Shown: piece by piece, positions 9,877 through 18,120 of the stretch
Layout of the letters: every line of letters starts with the position of its first letter
Position numbering within the stretch: the stretch's first letter is position 1
Source: Nocardia fluminea
GTDB taxonomy: Bacteria; Actinomycetota; Actinomycetes; Mycobacteriales; Mycobacteriaceae
Assembly (NCBI RefSeq): GCF_002846365.1
Contig: NZ_PJMW01000002.1
Location: 682,001-746,000 of the forward strand
DNA: 64,000 nt
Direction: 5' to 3'
Position numbers and translations under genes: made by a program
Notes under the pieces: generated by a model
What the model was told of the DNA's origin: nothing
Database searches by the model: none
The model's input: only the letters and a program-made list of their open reading frames with translations

Positions 9877-10332
9877 TTATTCGATCCATTCCCAGATCGC
9901 CGTGCGCACATCGGATTCCGGCTCCCGGGCGAGTTGCACTCGCAGGTGCCGGTCAGCGAGGTGTTCGACGACGCCCTTGCCCCATTCGACGACGACGACC
10001 GCGTGGTGCAGGTCGGTGTCGAGATCGAGCGAGTCCAGTTCGTCGAGGTCGCCGGCGAGCCGGTAGGCGTCGACATGAACCATCGCCACCCCGGGCGTGC
10101 CGTCCGGCCGCACTCCGGCCTTGTGCGCCCGCGCGATGATGAACGTCGGCGAGCTGACCCGGCCCGCGACTCCGAGGCCGGCGGCGATTCCTCTGGTCAA
10201 CGCGGTTTTGCCGGCGCCGAGCGGACCGTCGAGCACGACCAGGTCGCCCGGTCGCAGGGTGGCCGCCAGTTCGCGGCCGAACGCTTCGGTGTCCTCGACG
10301 GTGTCGAGAACGCGCTGGTGCGGGTCAGCCAC
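9877..10332 (-). CDS. tsaE: t6A synthesis ATPase TsaE
   Basis: The protein has 151 residues. A P-loop GPLGAGKTALTRGI (near residue 40), the SPTFIIARAH segment and MVHVDAYRL identify the small ATPase TsaE that drives turnover of the TsaBD complex. The GTG start overlaps the 3' end of the upstream hydrolase by eight bases, so the genes are coupled. Confidence 0.93.
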   Translation of the reverse strand: MADPHQRVLDTVEDTEAFGRELAATLRPGDLVVLDGPLGAGKTALTRGIAAGLGVAGRVSSPTFIIARAHKAGVRPDGTPGVAMVHVDAYRLAGDLDELDSLDLDTDLHHAVVVVEWGKGVVEHLADRHLRVQLAREPESDVRTAIWEWIE

Positions 10333-11401
10333 CGACGGCCTCCTCGCCGCGGCTGTCGGCGATTCCCGCGCGTGCCAGCAGCCGGTCGAGTGCGGCCAGG
10401 CTCACCTCGGGGAACTGCAGGTGCGGCATGTGCGCCCCCTCACGCACCCGGACCACTTCGCTGCCCGGTAGCTCCGCCGCCAGTGCGCGGGAGTTGCCGA
10501 ACGGGATCACCACGTCGCGCGCACCGCCCAGGATCAGCACCGGCAGCTCGCCCAGAACAGGCAGTGCGGCTGACTCGTCGTGCAGCTCAATCGCTTTCAG
10601 GAACTTCTCGATCGTGCCCACGGGCGTGCGGTCGATCATCATCGTGGTGAATCGCGACAGTGTCGGACTCACCGGGCCGTGGAACGAGCTCACGTGCAGG
10701 ATCGGCGTCACCACATGTTTGCTCGCGCTGCGGCTGAACTGCACCAGCGCGGGCGCCGTGCGTACGGCCAGCCGGAACCCGTCGATCGCCGGGTGCCGGA
10801 TCAGCTGTGAGATGCCGGTCGAGGTCACCTCCGCGGCGGCGGTGCTCAGCAGCCCGACCGCGCGCACCCGCGTCGCGAACAGTTCGGGGAACTGCGCGGC
10901 CGCCGCGAGCACCGCCATTCCGCCGAGCGAATGCCCCACCAGCACCACCGGACCTGACGGCGCGCATTCGCGGACGACAGTGGCGAGGTCGCGGCCGAGC
11001 TGGGCGACCGTGCAGCTGCCGGTGGTCGGCGAGCCGGAGCGGCCGTGTCCGCGCTGATCGAAGAACACCATCCGTATCCGCGACCCCCACTGTCGCGCGA
11101 GATCGCGGCGCTGGAAGTGGAAGGACTCCATGCTGTTGCAGAACCCGTGCACGAAAACGACCGTGAACTCGGCGGAATCGTCGCCGAAGGTACGGGTGGC
11201 CAGCGACACGCCGTCGTCGGCGAGGACCATCCCCGGCTCGTCCTCGTCGATCAGGGCGAAGTTCTCGTCGCGGTACTCGTCGCGTTCGGCGGGCCACATC
11301 ACCCGCGCGCCGATCTGACGCAAGGTGTGGGCGATGGCCAGGCCCGCGAGCACCCCGGCGGTCGCCAGACCACCGCGGCGAAACGCCGCGCGCCGGGTCA
11401 T
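10325..11401 (-). CDS. Alpha/beta hydrolase with N-terminal membrane anchor or signal
   Basis: The protein has 358 residues. After a short hydrophobic stretch (about 10-27, GGLATAGVLAGLAIAHTL) comes a standard alpha/beta hydrolase: oxyanion motif VFVHGFCNSMESF (near 82), FFDQRGHGRSG, nucleophile elbow LVGHSLGGMAVLA (near 155), an acid residue in LILGGARDVVIPF and the final histidine in EGAHMPHLQ. Substrate is unknown; the type is often annotated as lipase or esterase. The ATG overlaps the alr stop (ATGA). The location between alr and tsaE is shared with mycobacteria, which suggests a conserved housekeeping role. Confidence 0.88.
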   Translation of the reverse strand: MTRRAAFRRGGLATAGVLAGLAIAHTLRQIGARVMWPAERDEYRDENFALIDEDEPGMVLADDGVSLATRTFGDDSAEFTVVFVHGFCNSMESFHFQRRDLARQWGSRIRMVFFDQRGHGRSGSPTTGSCTVAQLGRDLATVVRECAPSGPVVLVGHSLGGMAVLAAAAQFPELFATRVRAVGLLSTAAAEVTSTGISQLIRHPAIDGFRLAVRTAPALVQFSRSASKHVVTPILHVSSFHGPVSPTLSRFTTMMIDRTPVGTIEKFLKAIELHDESAALPVLGELPVLILGGARDVVIPFGNSRALAAELPGSEVVRVREGAHMPHLQFPEVSLAALDRLLARAGIADSRGEEAVGG

Positions 11402-12525
11402 CGGCCGGTACCCACGTAGCGGCGCACCACGCGTCCCCGCGGCGCGCAGACGACCTCGTAGTCGATCGTGTCCAGGGCCCGCGCCCAGTCGAGCGCGTGT
11501 GGGTGGCCCGCGCCGCCGCCGAACAGCACCGCGCGATCACCCTCCCGTACGCCACCCGCGTTGTCGCCTAGGTCAACCATGAACTGGTCCATGCACACCC
11601 GTCCGACACTACGGTGTCGCGACCCGCCCAACCACACCTCGAAACGTCCACTGAGCGAGCGGAATACACCGTCGGCGTAGCCCGCGGGCACCAGTGCGAT
11701 CGTGGTGTCGCGCGGCGCGACCCACCGATGCCCGTACGACACGCCTTCCCCCGCCGCCACCTTCTTCACCAACGTGACCTCCGCCTGGAACGTCATCGCG
11801 GGCTTCAGACCGAATTGTCCGAGCTCCGGAATGGGCGAAAGCCCGTACACCGAGATACCCGGCCGAACCATGTCGAACCGCAAATCTGGTCTGGTCAACG
11901 TGGCCGCCGAATTCGACAGGTGCACGAGTTCGGGTTCGAGCCCGTGCTCCTTGGCCAGCGCGATCGCCTCGATGAATCGATCCCGCTGCCGATCCACCAT
12001 GGGATGCCCCGGCTCGTCGGCATGCGCGAGATGGGAGAAGATCGCGCGCAACCGCACCACCTGCCCGTCGACGAGTCCCCGCAGAGCCCGCAAGACCTCC
12101 GGATACTCCGTCACCGACACACCGTTGCGATTGAGCCCCGTATCCACCTTCAATGTCACCGTCGCGGTCTGCCCCGCCGCCACCGCGGCTCGCTCCACCG
12201 CCCGCAACTGCGCCGGCGACGACACCCCGATCTCGAGATCCCCCGCCACCGCGCCCGCGTAATCCGCGTCGACGGTGTTGAGCCAGCAGAGCACGGGAGC
12301 GGTGATCCCCGCCGCCCGCAACGCCAGCCCCTCCCCCACGGTGGTCACCCCCAACTCCCGAGCCCCCGCCCCCAACGCGGCCCGAGCTACCTCCACCGCC
12401 CCGTGGTTGTACCCGTCGGCCTTGACCACCGCCATCACAGCAGCCCCGTGCGCATACTCCCGCAACACCCGCACATTGTGTGCAATGGCATCCAAGTCGA
12501 CGACCGTCTCCACTTGCGCATTCAC
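11398..12525 (-). CDS. alr: Alanine racemase
   Basis: The protein has 375 residues. It converts L- to D-alanine for peptidoglycan with pyridoxal phosphate. The PLP lysine lies in MAVVKADGYNHGA (near 36), and the catalytic tyrosine in GEGVSYGHRWVAPRD (near 255). KVDTGLNRNG, FDMVRPGISVYGLSP and GRVCMDQFMVDLG complete the family pattern. I chose the GTG at 12523-12525, preceded by GGGGG; codons further upstream show no family sequence. It heads the overlapping alr-hydrolase-tsaE group. Confidence 0.93.
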   Translation of the reverse strand: MNAQVETVVDLDAIAHNVRVLREYAHGAAVMAVVKADGYNHGAVEVARAALGAGARELGVTTVGEGLALRAAGITAPVLCWLNTVDADYAGAVAGDLEIGVSSPAQLRAVERAAVAAGQTATVTLKVDTGLNRNGVSVTEYPEVLRALRGLVDGQVVRLRAIFSHLAHADEPGHPMVDRQRDRFIEAIALAKEHGLEPELVHLSNSAATLTRPDLRFDMVRPGISVYGLSPIPELGQFGLKPAMTFQAEVTLVKKVAAGEGVSYGHRWVAPRDTTIALVPAGYADGVFRSLSGRFEVWLGGSRHRSVGRVCMDQFMVDLGDNAGGVREGDRAVLFGGGAGHPHALDWARALDTIDYEVVCAPRGRVVRRYVGTGR

Positions 12526-12651
12526 ACCCCCGATCGTGCCAGGACCCCCGAATTCCCCCCTACCTGGGGCGCGCCATCGCCCCATCCCAAATCACACCGT
12601 TCACCCCAGGTCCGCCATGACCGCACTCCCAGCCCCGCCCCCGTGACCCCC

Positions 12652-12789
12652 TAGGGAGCGGCGGCCACGCAGTGGCCGGTCCGCGGCCGGGTCGCCGGTC
12701 AGCGCTCGAAGCGCATGCGCCGCAGGCGCGAGTCTCGAGCGCTGACCGGCGGCCCCTCAGGGCCGCGGACACGCGCGCGCCAGCGCGCC
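12652..12789 (+). repeat. Structured palindromic element, copy A
   Basis: This non-coding element between nnr and alr has three hairpins in order. The first is GGCCAC-GCA-GTGGCC (12663-12677). The second is a long two-part stem: outer GTCCGCGGCC (12679-12688) with GGCCGCGGAC (12761-12770), and inner 17-bp arms at 12693-12709 and 12735-12751. The third is GCGCGC-GCCA-GCGCGC (12773-12788). It starts CTAGGGAG. The same layout recurs in reverse orientation at 14766-14904, with compensatory changes in the stems (see findings). Confidence 0.8.
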
Positions 12790-12819
12790 GAAAACACAGC
12801 CCCGTACACCGTCCTGGGA

Positions 12820-14271
12820 CTACCGGTCCTGAGATCCGCCACCCACCTCGCGCAACACCCGCACAGCATCCCGAACATGCCGAAGCAACGGCGTAGCAGA
12901 AATCGGAGCACCGAAATCCCGCGCCTCATGAGCAGCCAGATTCGCCGCCAGCGCATGAACCCGAGCCCCCGCACCCGCCGCCCACCCCGCCTCACACCCC
13001 GCGGCGAGCAAAGCCCCGATAATCCCGGAAAGCACATCCCCCGACCCCGGCGTAGCAGCCCAATCCCCACCCGCGTCATTGACCAGCGTCGCCTGCCCCG
13101 GCGACGCGACAACCGTCGCCCGCCCCTTGAGCAGAACCGTCACCCCCCACTCCTCGCTCAGTTTTCGAACCGCCGCCACCCGATCCGCCCCCACCGAATC
13201 CCCGGTGAGCCGGGCGAATTCCCCCGCATGCGGCGTCAGCACCGTCACCGCCGATCGCCCCCGAACCAGCCCCGGTTCCTCGGCCAGGATCGTCAGACCA
13301 TCCGCATCCACCAACACCGGCAGATCGGTCCCCAGCACCTCGGCCAACCGATCCCGAGCTCCCGAATCGGTGCCACCCCCTGGGCCGAACACCCAGGCCT
13401 GCACTCTTCCGGTTTCCGAAATCGACGAACTGGCGACAACTTCGGGAAACTTCGTCAATACCGCGGTGTCGGACCCCACGTACCGAACCATCCCCGAGGT
13501 CGCCGCCACCGCCGCCCCCGTGCACAACACCCCCGCCCCCGGATACTTCGCACTCCCCGCGCACACCCCGACCACGCCCTGACTGTATTTGTCATCAGCG
13601 GGCCCCGGCACGGGCCAACCGGCCCCGACCGCCCCCGGATCCAGCTGCACCAGCCCCGCCTCCGGAAGCCGTAACCCGATCGGCACCAACACAATCCGCC
13701 CGCACTGCGGCACAGCCAACGCGTGCACCGGCTTATAGGCGCCGAACGCGACCGTCACATCCGCCGCCACCGCGGGCCCGTCCACCGCCCCCGTCTCCGG
13801 ATCGACCCCACTGGGCAGATCAGCCGAGACAATCGGAACATCGAGGGCAGCAACCATTTCCGCCGCCCCAGGCCGCAACGGTCCCCGCCCGGAAATCCCC
13901 ACGATCCCGTCGATCACCAGATCAACAGCACCGAGCCGATCCACCACCCGCCCCCCAGCCGCCCGCAAGGCAGCGAGCCCCTCCCGATGCGCCCGTTCCG
14001 GATCGAGCAGAACAGCCGACACCCGCACCCCTCGCCGCCGCAAGAAGGCTCCCGCCCACAACGCATCCCCACCGTTGTCCCCCGACCCCACCAGCAAGCC
14101 GACGCCCCGCCCGGCCACACCCCCGGTCAGCGACCGCAATTCGTCGACGACCACCCCGGCCAGCCCGAAGGCCGCCCGCCGCATCGGCATTCCCGCAGGC
14201 ACTCGCTTGAACAGCTCGGCTTCCGCCGCCCGCACCTCATCGACGGTGTAGTAGCCACGCCGATCCGACAT
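12820..14271 (-). CDS. nnr: Bifunctional NAD(P)HX repair enzyme: epimerase and ADP-dependent dehydratase
   Basis: The protein has 483 residues with two domains. Residues about 1-215 are the YjeF_N epimerase (GSGDNGGDALWAGAFLRRRG, VIDGIVGISGRGPLR, SADLPSGVDPETG). Residues about 225-475 are the ribokinase-like dehydratase (GSAKYPGAGVLCTGAA, VLVDADGLTIL, TVLTPHAGEFARLTG, DWAATPGSGDVLSGIIGALLA). It repairs hydrated NADH and NADPH. GGGAGG five bases before the ATG supports the start. The fused gene near alr and glmS matches Rv3433c. Confidence 0.94.
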   Translation of the reverse strand: MSDRRGYYTVDEVRAAEAELFKRVPAGMPMRRAAFGLAGVVVDELRSLTGGVAGRGVGLLVGSGDNGGDALWAGAFLRRRGVRVSAVLLDPERAHREGLAALRAAGGRVVDRLGAVDLVIDGIVGISGRGPLRPGAAEMVAALDVPIVSADLPSGVDPETGAVDGPAVAADVTVAFGAYKPVHALAVPQCGRIVLVPIGLRLPEAGLVQLDPGAVGAGWPVPGPADDKYSQGVVGVCAGSAKYPGAGVLCTGAAVAATSGMVRYVGSDTAVLTKFPEVVASSSISETGRVQAWVFGPGGGTDSGARDRLAEVLGTDLPVLVDADGLTILAEEPGLVRGRSAVTVLTPHAGEFARLTGDSVGADRVAAVRKLSEEWGVTVLLKGRATVVASPGQATLVNDAGGDWAATPGSGDVLSGIIGALLAAGCEAGWAAGAGARVHALAANLAAHEARDFGAPISATPLLRHVRDAVRVLREVGGGSQDR

Positions 14272-14342
14272 AGTCGCCTCCCAGCTGCCCGAAACGGGCC
14301 GCCGACCGGCCCGGGGTCGCTCGCAGACTACGCTCCACACCC

Positions 14343-14765
14343 ATGTCGATGGTTCGTCACCGCGCCGCATCCACCCGGTTCGCCGCCGGATTCGTCGTGG
14401 CCGCCGCCCTGTTCTCCGCCGGTTGTTCCGGCGACTCGGGAAACGCCGCCACCACCACAACCCGCAAACCCCGCCCGGTCACCACCACGACCACCCAACA
14501 GCACGCGCCGACCAACCTCACGGTCGAGGTCGGCGACATGAAGTACGCCCCCGCCGACGCCACCATCAAGGTCGGTGAGACGGTGACCTGGAAGTTCTCC
14601 GACAAGGTCCCGCACAACGTGCAGGGCATCGGCGACAAGGCGATGGGCCTCAACAGCCCCATCTTCGACAAGGGCGAATGGTCCTACACCTTCACCCAAC
14701 CCGGCACCTACCGCTACATGTGCACCCTGCACCCGGACATGCGCGGATCCATCACTGTGTCATAG
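14343..14765 (+). CDS. Cupredoxin lipoprotein (plastocyanin-like)
   Basis: The protein has 140 residues. A lipoprotein signal ends in LFSAGC with the modified Cys28. A Thr/Pro linker (about 38-55) leads to a cupredoxin domain with the type 1 copper ligands H91 (VPHNV), C127, H130 and M133 in MCTLHPDM. It would carry electrons or copper at the outer face of the membrane. TACGCT ends eight bases before the ATG and there is no Shine-Dalgarno sequence, so a leaderless mRNA is likely. It is divergent from nnr. A RicR-type copper repressor is encoded in the same window at 60.9 kb. Confidence 0.9.
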   Translation: MSMVRHRAASTRFAAGFVVAAALFSAGCSGDSGNAATTTTRKPRPVTTTTTQQHAPTNLTVEVGDMKYAPADATIKVGETVTWKFSDKVPHNVQGIGDKAMGLNSPIFDKGEWSYTFTQPGTYRYMCTLHPDMRGSITVS

Positions 14766-14904
14766 GAGCGCTGGCGCGCTCGAGTTCGCGGCCCCGCCTG
14801 TCCCGTCGATCAGGTGCCGTTGCTTGCTCCTTCGTCGCCTACGCAACGGCACCTGATCGACGGGACGGCCGCGAACCCGCCGCTGCGCGGCGGCCCCTCC
14901 CTAG
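14766..14904 (-). repeat. Structured palindromic element, copy B
   Basis: This is the same element as at 12652-12789 but on the other strand, filling the gap between the convergent cupredoxin and glmS genes. Hairpins, given on the plus strand: GAGCGC-TGGC-GCGCTC (14766-14781); outer stem GTTCGCGGCC (14784-14793) with GGCCGCGAAC (14867-14876); inner 24-bp perfect arms at 14800-14823 and 14843-14866; and CCGCCG-CTGCG-CGGCGG (14877-14893). It could also terminate both flanking genes. Confidence 0.8.
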
Positions 14905-14929
14905 AGGTCGGGGCTCGGGTGGTCGAGCG

Positions 14930-16810
14930 CTATTCGACGGTGACCGACTTGGCTAGGTTGCGGGGCTTGTCCACGTCGTAGCCCAGGGTCTGGGCTACCT
15001 CGGCGGCGAAGATCTGCAGGGGGACCGTGGACAGCAGCGGTTGGTACAGGGTCGGTGCCGCCGGGATCTCGATCAGGTCGTCGGCGAACGGGCGCACGGT
15101 GTCGTCGCCCTCTTCGGCGATCACGATCGTGCGGGCACCGCGCGCCTGGATCTCGCGAATGTTGCTGAGCAGCTTGGAATGCAGCACCGCGCGGCCCTTC
15201 GGCGACGGCATCACGATGATCACCGGCAGGCCTTCTTCGATCAGCGCGATCGGGCCGTGCTTGAGCTCACCGGCGGCGAAGCCCTCGGCGTGCATGTAGG
15301 CCAGTTCCTTGAGCTTGAGCGCGCCTTCGAGTGCCACGGGGTAGCCCACATGGCGACCGAGGAACAGCACGGTCGGCACGTGCGCCAGCTCGCGCGCGAT
15401 GGCCCGCACCTGCGGCGCCGTCTCGAGCACCCGGGCGATGAGCTTCGGCATCGACTCGAGCTCGGCGAATTCCCGAGCCACCTCGTCGGGGTACTTGGTC
15501 CCGCGCGCCTGCGCCAGGGCCAGCCCGACCAGATAGTTCGCGGCCACCTGCGCCAGGAACGCCTTGGTCGAGGCGACACCGATCTCGGGCCCGGTCCGCG
15601 TGTAGATCACCGCGTCGGACTCGCGCGGAATCTGCGCCCCGTTGGTGTTGCAGATGGCCAGCACGCGCGCCTTCTGCTCCTTGGCGTGGCGCACCGCTTC
15701 GAGCGTGTCGGCGGTTTCACCGGACTGCGAGATCGCCACCACCAGCGTCGAGCGGTCGAGAACCGGGTCGCGGTAACGGAATTCGCTGGCGAGCTCCACC
15801 TCCACCGGCACCCGGGTCCAGTGCTCGATGGCGTACTTGGCGAGCAGGCCCGCATGATACGAACTGCCACACGCGACGACGAACACCTTGTCGAACTCGC
15901 GCAACTCCTGGTCGGCGAGGCGCTGTTCGTCGAGGACGATCCGGCCGCCGTTCTCGTCGACGACGAAATGCCCCATCAGAGTGTCGGCGACAGCGGTCGG
16001 CTGCTCCTCGATCTCCTTGAGCATGAAGTAGTCGTGGCCGCCCTTCTCGGCGGCGGCGAGGTCCCAGTCGATGGTGAAGGGCCTGCTGACCACACCGTCG
16101 GTGTCGCCCGCGAAGTCGGTGACGCGGTAGCCGTCCTTCGTGATCACCACGGCCTGGTTCTGCCCGAGCTCGACCGCCTCGCGGGTGTGCTCGATGAACG
16201 CGGTGACGTCGGAGGCGATGAACATCTCGCCCTGGCCGACCCCGACGACCAGCGGCGTCGATCGGCGAGCCGCCACGATCGTGCCGGGATGATCCGCATG
16301 GGTGAACACCAACGTGAACGCGCCCTCGAGCCGCTGCAATACGGCGTGGACACTCGCGGTGAAGTTGCCCGCGGTGGGGCCGTCGGCGTACGCGCGCGAA
16401 ACCAGGTGCACCGTGACCTCGGTATCGGTGTCACTCAGCAGCTCGACGCCCGCATCCTCGAGCTCGCGGCGCAGCGGCGCGAAGTTCTCGATGATGCCGT
16501 TGTGCACGACGGCGAGCTTGCCGGAGATATCACGGTGGGGGTGTGCGTTGCGGTCGGTCGGTGCGCCGTGCGTGGCCCAGCGGGTGTGCCCCATCCCGGT
16601 CGACCCGGCGAAGCGTTCGGTCCCCGCCTCATCCAGCTCGGCCTCCAGATTCGCCAGCCGACCGGCCTTGCGTTCGACCGCGAGAGCACCGTTTCCGTCG
16701 AGGATCGCGACCCCCGCGGAGTCGTATCCGCGGTACTCCATGCGACGCAGCGCGTCGACGACAACGCCCAGCGCATCCCGGTATCCGACGTACCCCACGA
16801 TTCCGCACAT
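14930..16810 (-). CDS. glmS: Glutamine-fructose-6-phosphate aminotransferase (isomerising)
   Basis: The protein has 626 residues, the family's usual length. It makes glucosamine-6-phosphate for UDP-GlcNAc. The N-terminal glutaminase begins CGIVGYVGYRDA with nucleophile Cys2 after Met removal and has GMGHTRWATHG. Two SIS sugar-isomerase domains follow (VVACGSSYHAGLLAKY and FLGRHVGYPVALEGALKLKELAYMHAEGF). It ends in PRNLAKSVTVE, the conserved GlmS tail. The start ATG at 16808-16810 is fixed by the need for Cys2. GlmM for the next step is encoded 7 kb away. No glmS ribozyme signature was apparent upstream. Confidence 0.96.
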   Translation of the reverse strand: MCGIVGYVGYRDALGVVVDALRRMEYRGYDSAGVAILDGNGALAVERKAGRLANLEAELDEAGTERFAGSTGMGHTRWATHGAPTDRNAHPHRDISGKLAVVHNGIIENFAPLRRELEDAGVELLSDTDTEVTVHLVSRAYADGPTAGNFTASVHAVLQRLEGAFTLVFTHADHPGTIVAARRSTPLVVGVGQGEMFIASDVTAFIEHTREAVELGQNQAVVITKDGYRVTDFAGDTDGVVSRPFTIDWDLAAAEKGGHDYFMLKEIEEQPTAVADTLMGHFVVDENGGRIVLDEQRLADQELREFDKVFVVACGSSYHAGLLAKYAIEHWTRVPVEVELASEFRYRDPVLDRSTLVVAISQSGETADTLEAVRHAKEQKARVLAICNTNGAQIPRESDAVIYTRTGPEIGVASTKAFLAQVAANYLVGLALAQARGTKYPDEVAREFAELESMPKLIARVLETAPQVRAIARELAHVPTVLFLGRHVGYPVALEGALKLKELAYMHAEGFAAGELKHGPIALIEEGLPVIIVMPSPKGRAVLHSKLLSNIREIQARGARTIVIAEEGDDTVRPFADDLIEIPAAPTLYQPLLSTVPLQIFAAEVAQTLGYDVDKPRNLAKSVTVE

Positions 16811-16846
16811 GGTCCCCCACCCTACTGATCGGATACTCTTCTCGCC

Positions 16847-17701
16847 GTGTCGGTGTCTGCAAAATCGCTCCTGAGCACCCTGTCCGTGCGCGGCCCCCAT
16901 CGGGTGCTGCGTGGGAACTTAGGGATCGCAGGTCAGCCGGGTGTGGTGTACACGCCCGAGTCCGGGCTGAACCTGCCCGCCGTCGCGTTCGCGCACGGCT
17001 GGCTGACCAGCGCCGAGAACTACAAGAGCCTGCTCGAGCACATCGCGTCTTGGGGTTTCGTGGTCGCCGCGCCCGACACCGAGCGCGGCCCGATCCCGTC
17101 ACATCTGGACCTCGGCACCGATTTGCTCACCACGCTCGACATCGTCAGCAAGGTCCGCCTCGGTGACGGCACCATCAGCGTCCACCCCGACCGCCTCGCC
17201 CTCGCCGGCCACGGCATGGGAGCAGGCGCCGCGGTGATCGCCGCGGCACAACGCCGGGTAGCCGCCGTGGTAGCGCTCTTCCCGGCCCCCACCTCCCCCG
17301 CCGCGGAGAACATCGCCCCCGACATCGACGCGCCCGGCCTGATCCTGACCGGCGACGATCTCGACTCGGTCAGCTCCAACGCCCGCGCCCTCGCCGCCGC
17401 CTGGTCGGGCCCATCGACCCTGCGCACCATCGGCGGCGCCTCCCACAACGGCATCATCGAAGGCCGCCGCCTCTTCGCCGCCCTCGGCGCGGGCCGCTAC
17501 GAACACAAAACCGACAAGACCACCCGAGCCCTGGTCACCGGCTACCTCCTCGCCACCCTCCTCGCCGACAAGAAGTACTCGGCCTTCGCCGACCCGGAAG
17601 CCGAGATCCCCCACACCAAGGTGGTCGACCCACACGCCGAGGTCGAGGTCGAAGCGCCGAAGTTGTCCATCGGCACGGTCGCCAAACTGATCCGCGGCTG
17701 A
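16847..17701 (+). CDS. Alpha/beta-hydrolase-fold protein lacking the nucleophile serine
   Basis: The protein has 284 residues. The fold is that of dienelactone hydrolase/chlorophyllase-like proteins: VVYTPESG, VAFAHGWLTSAENYKSLLEHIASWGFVVAAPDT and GLILTGDDLDSV. At the nucleophile elbow the expected G-x-S-x-G reads GHGMG (121-125), so glycine replaces serine. A histidine remains in GGASHNGI. I recall a similar protein beside glmS in mycobacteria (Rv3438), which suggests a conserved, non-hydrolytic role. The GTG start lies 7 bases after a TACTCT hexamer with no Shine-Dalgarno sequence, so it is probably leaderless. It is divergent from glmS. Confidence 0.8.
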   Translation: MSVSAKSLLSTLSVRGPHRVLRGNLGIAGQPGVVYTPESGLNLPAVAFAHGWLTSAENYKSLLEHIASWGFVVAAPDTERGPIPSHLDLGTDLLTTLDIVSKVRLGDGTISVHPDRLALAGHGMGAGAAVIAAAQRRVAAVVALFPAPTSPAAENIAPDIDAPGLILTGDDLDSVSSNARALAAAWSGPSTLRTIGGASHNGIIEGRRLFAALGAGRYEHKTDKTTRALVTGYLLATLLADKKYSAFADPEAEIPHTKVVDPHAEVEVEAPKLSIGTVAKLIRG

Positions 17702-17732
17702 GTTCACGAATCGGTTTGCGTAGCAGAGTGGT

Positions 17733-18089
17733 TCAGACCAGCCAGCTCTTACGCTGGTAGTACTCGGCTTCGGGATCGTCGTCGTCATACGGCACGACGA
17801 CGTCGTTTGCGCGACGAGCCGCCGCCGCGCGCGCGATGGCGTCGCGCTGCTCCTGCGCCTCTGCTTCGATGCGGTTCAGTTCGGCTTGACGCTGTTCGGC
17901 GGCCACTCTCGCTTTCTCGTCTTCCTCGGCCTGCGCGAGCACCAGCTCCAGACCTGCGGCGGTCCGTTCGGCATGGTCGCGGTCCCGTTCGGCGGTGGCA
18001 CGGTTGGTCGCGTCGAGTTCCTGATGCAGGATCGCCGTGCGCCGGGCGTGCTCGTCGAAAATCTGCTCGAGTTCGAGGACATAGTTCAT
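17733..18089 (-). CDS. Small coiled-coil protein at the end of a secretion-substrate-like cluster
   Basis: The protein has 118 residues. Residues about 5-95 form one long charged helix (ELEQIFDEHARRTAILHQEL, then repeated A-E-R/Q heptads), which is a strong coiled-coil candidate. A short acidic tail contains YDDDDPEAEYYQRKSW. No signal peptide is present. It lies 31 bases after the large Thr-rich protein and is probably in the same operon. The YxxxD/E-like signal of type VII substrates is approximated by YDDDD or EAEYYQ, but I cannot claim it. It may act as chaperone or partner. Confidence 0.7.
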   Translation of the reverse strand: MNYVLELEQIFDEHARRTAILHQELDATNRATAERDRDHAERTAAGLELVLAQAEEDEKARVAAEQRQAELNRIEAEAQEQRDAIARAAAARRANDVVVPYDDDDPEAEYYQRKSWLV

Positions 18090-18120
18090 GAGCAGGGCTC
18101 CTCACATGATGAGCGGGCAA

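Noticed and set aside
15041..16828. 595-codon open frame opposite glmS
   Set aside because: Shadow of glmS, with repetitive Arg/Asp/Leu composition typical of antisense reading.
16811..16846. glmS ribozyme or riboswitch
   Set aside because: Only 36 bases separate glmS from its divergent neighbour, too short for such a structure.
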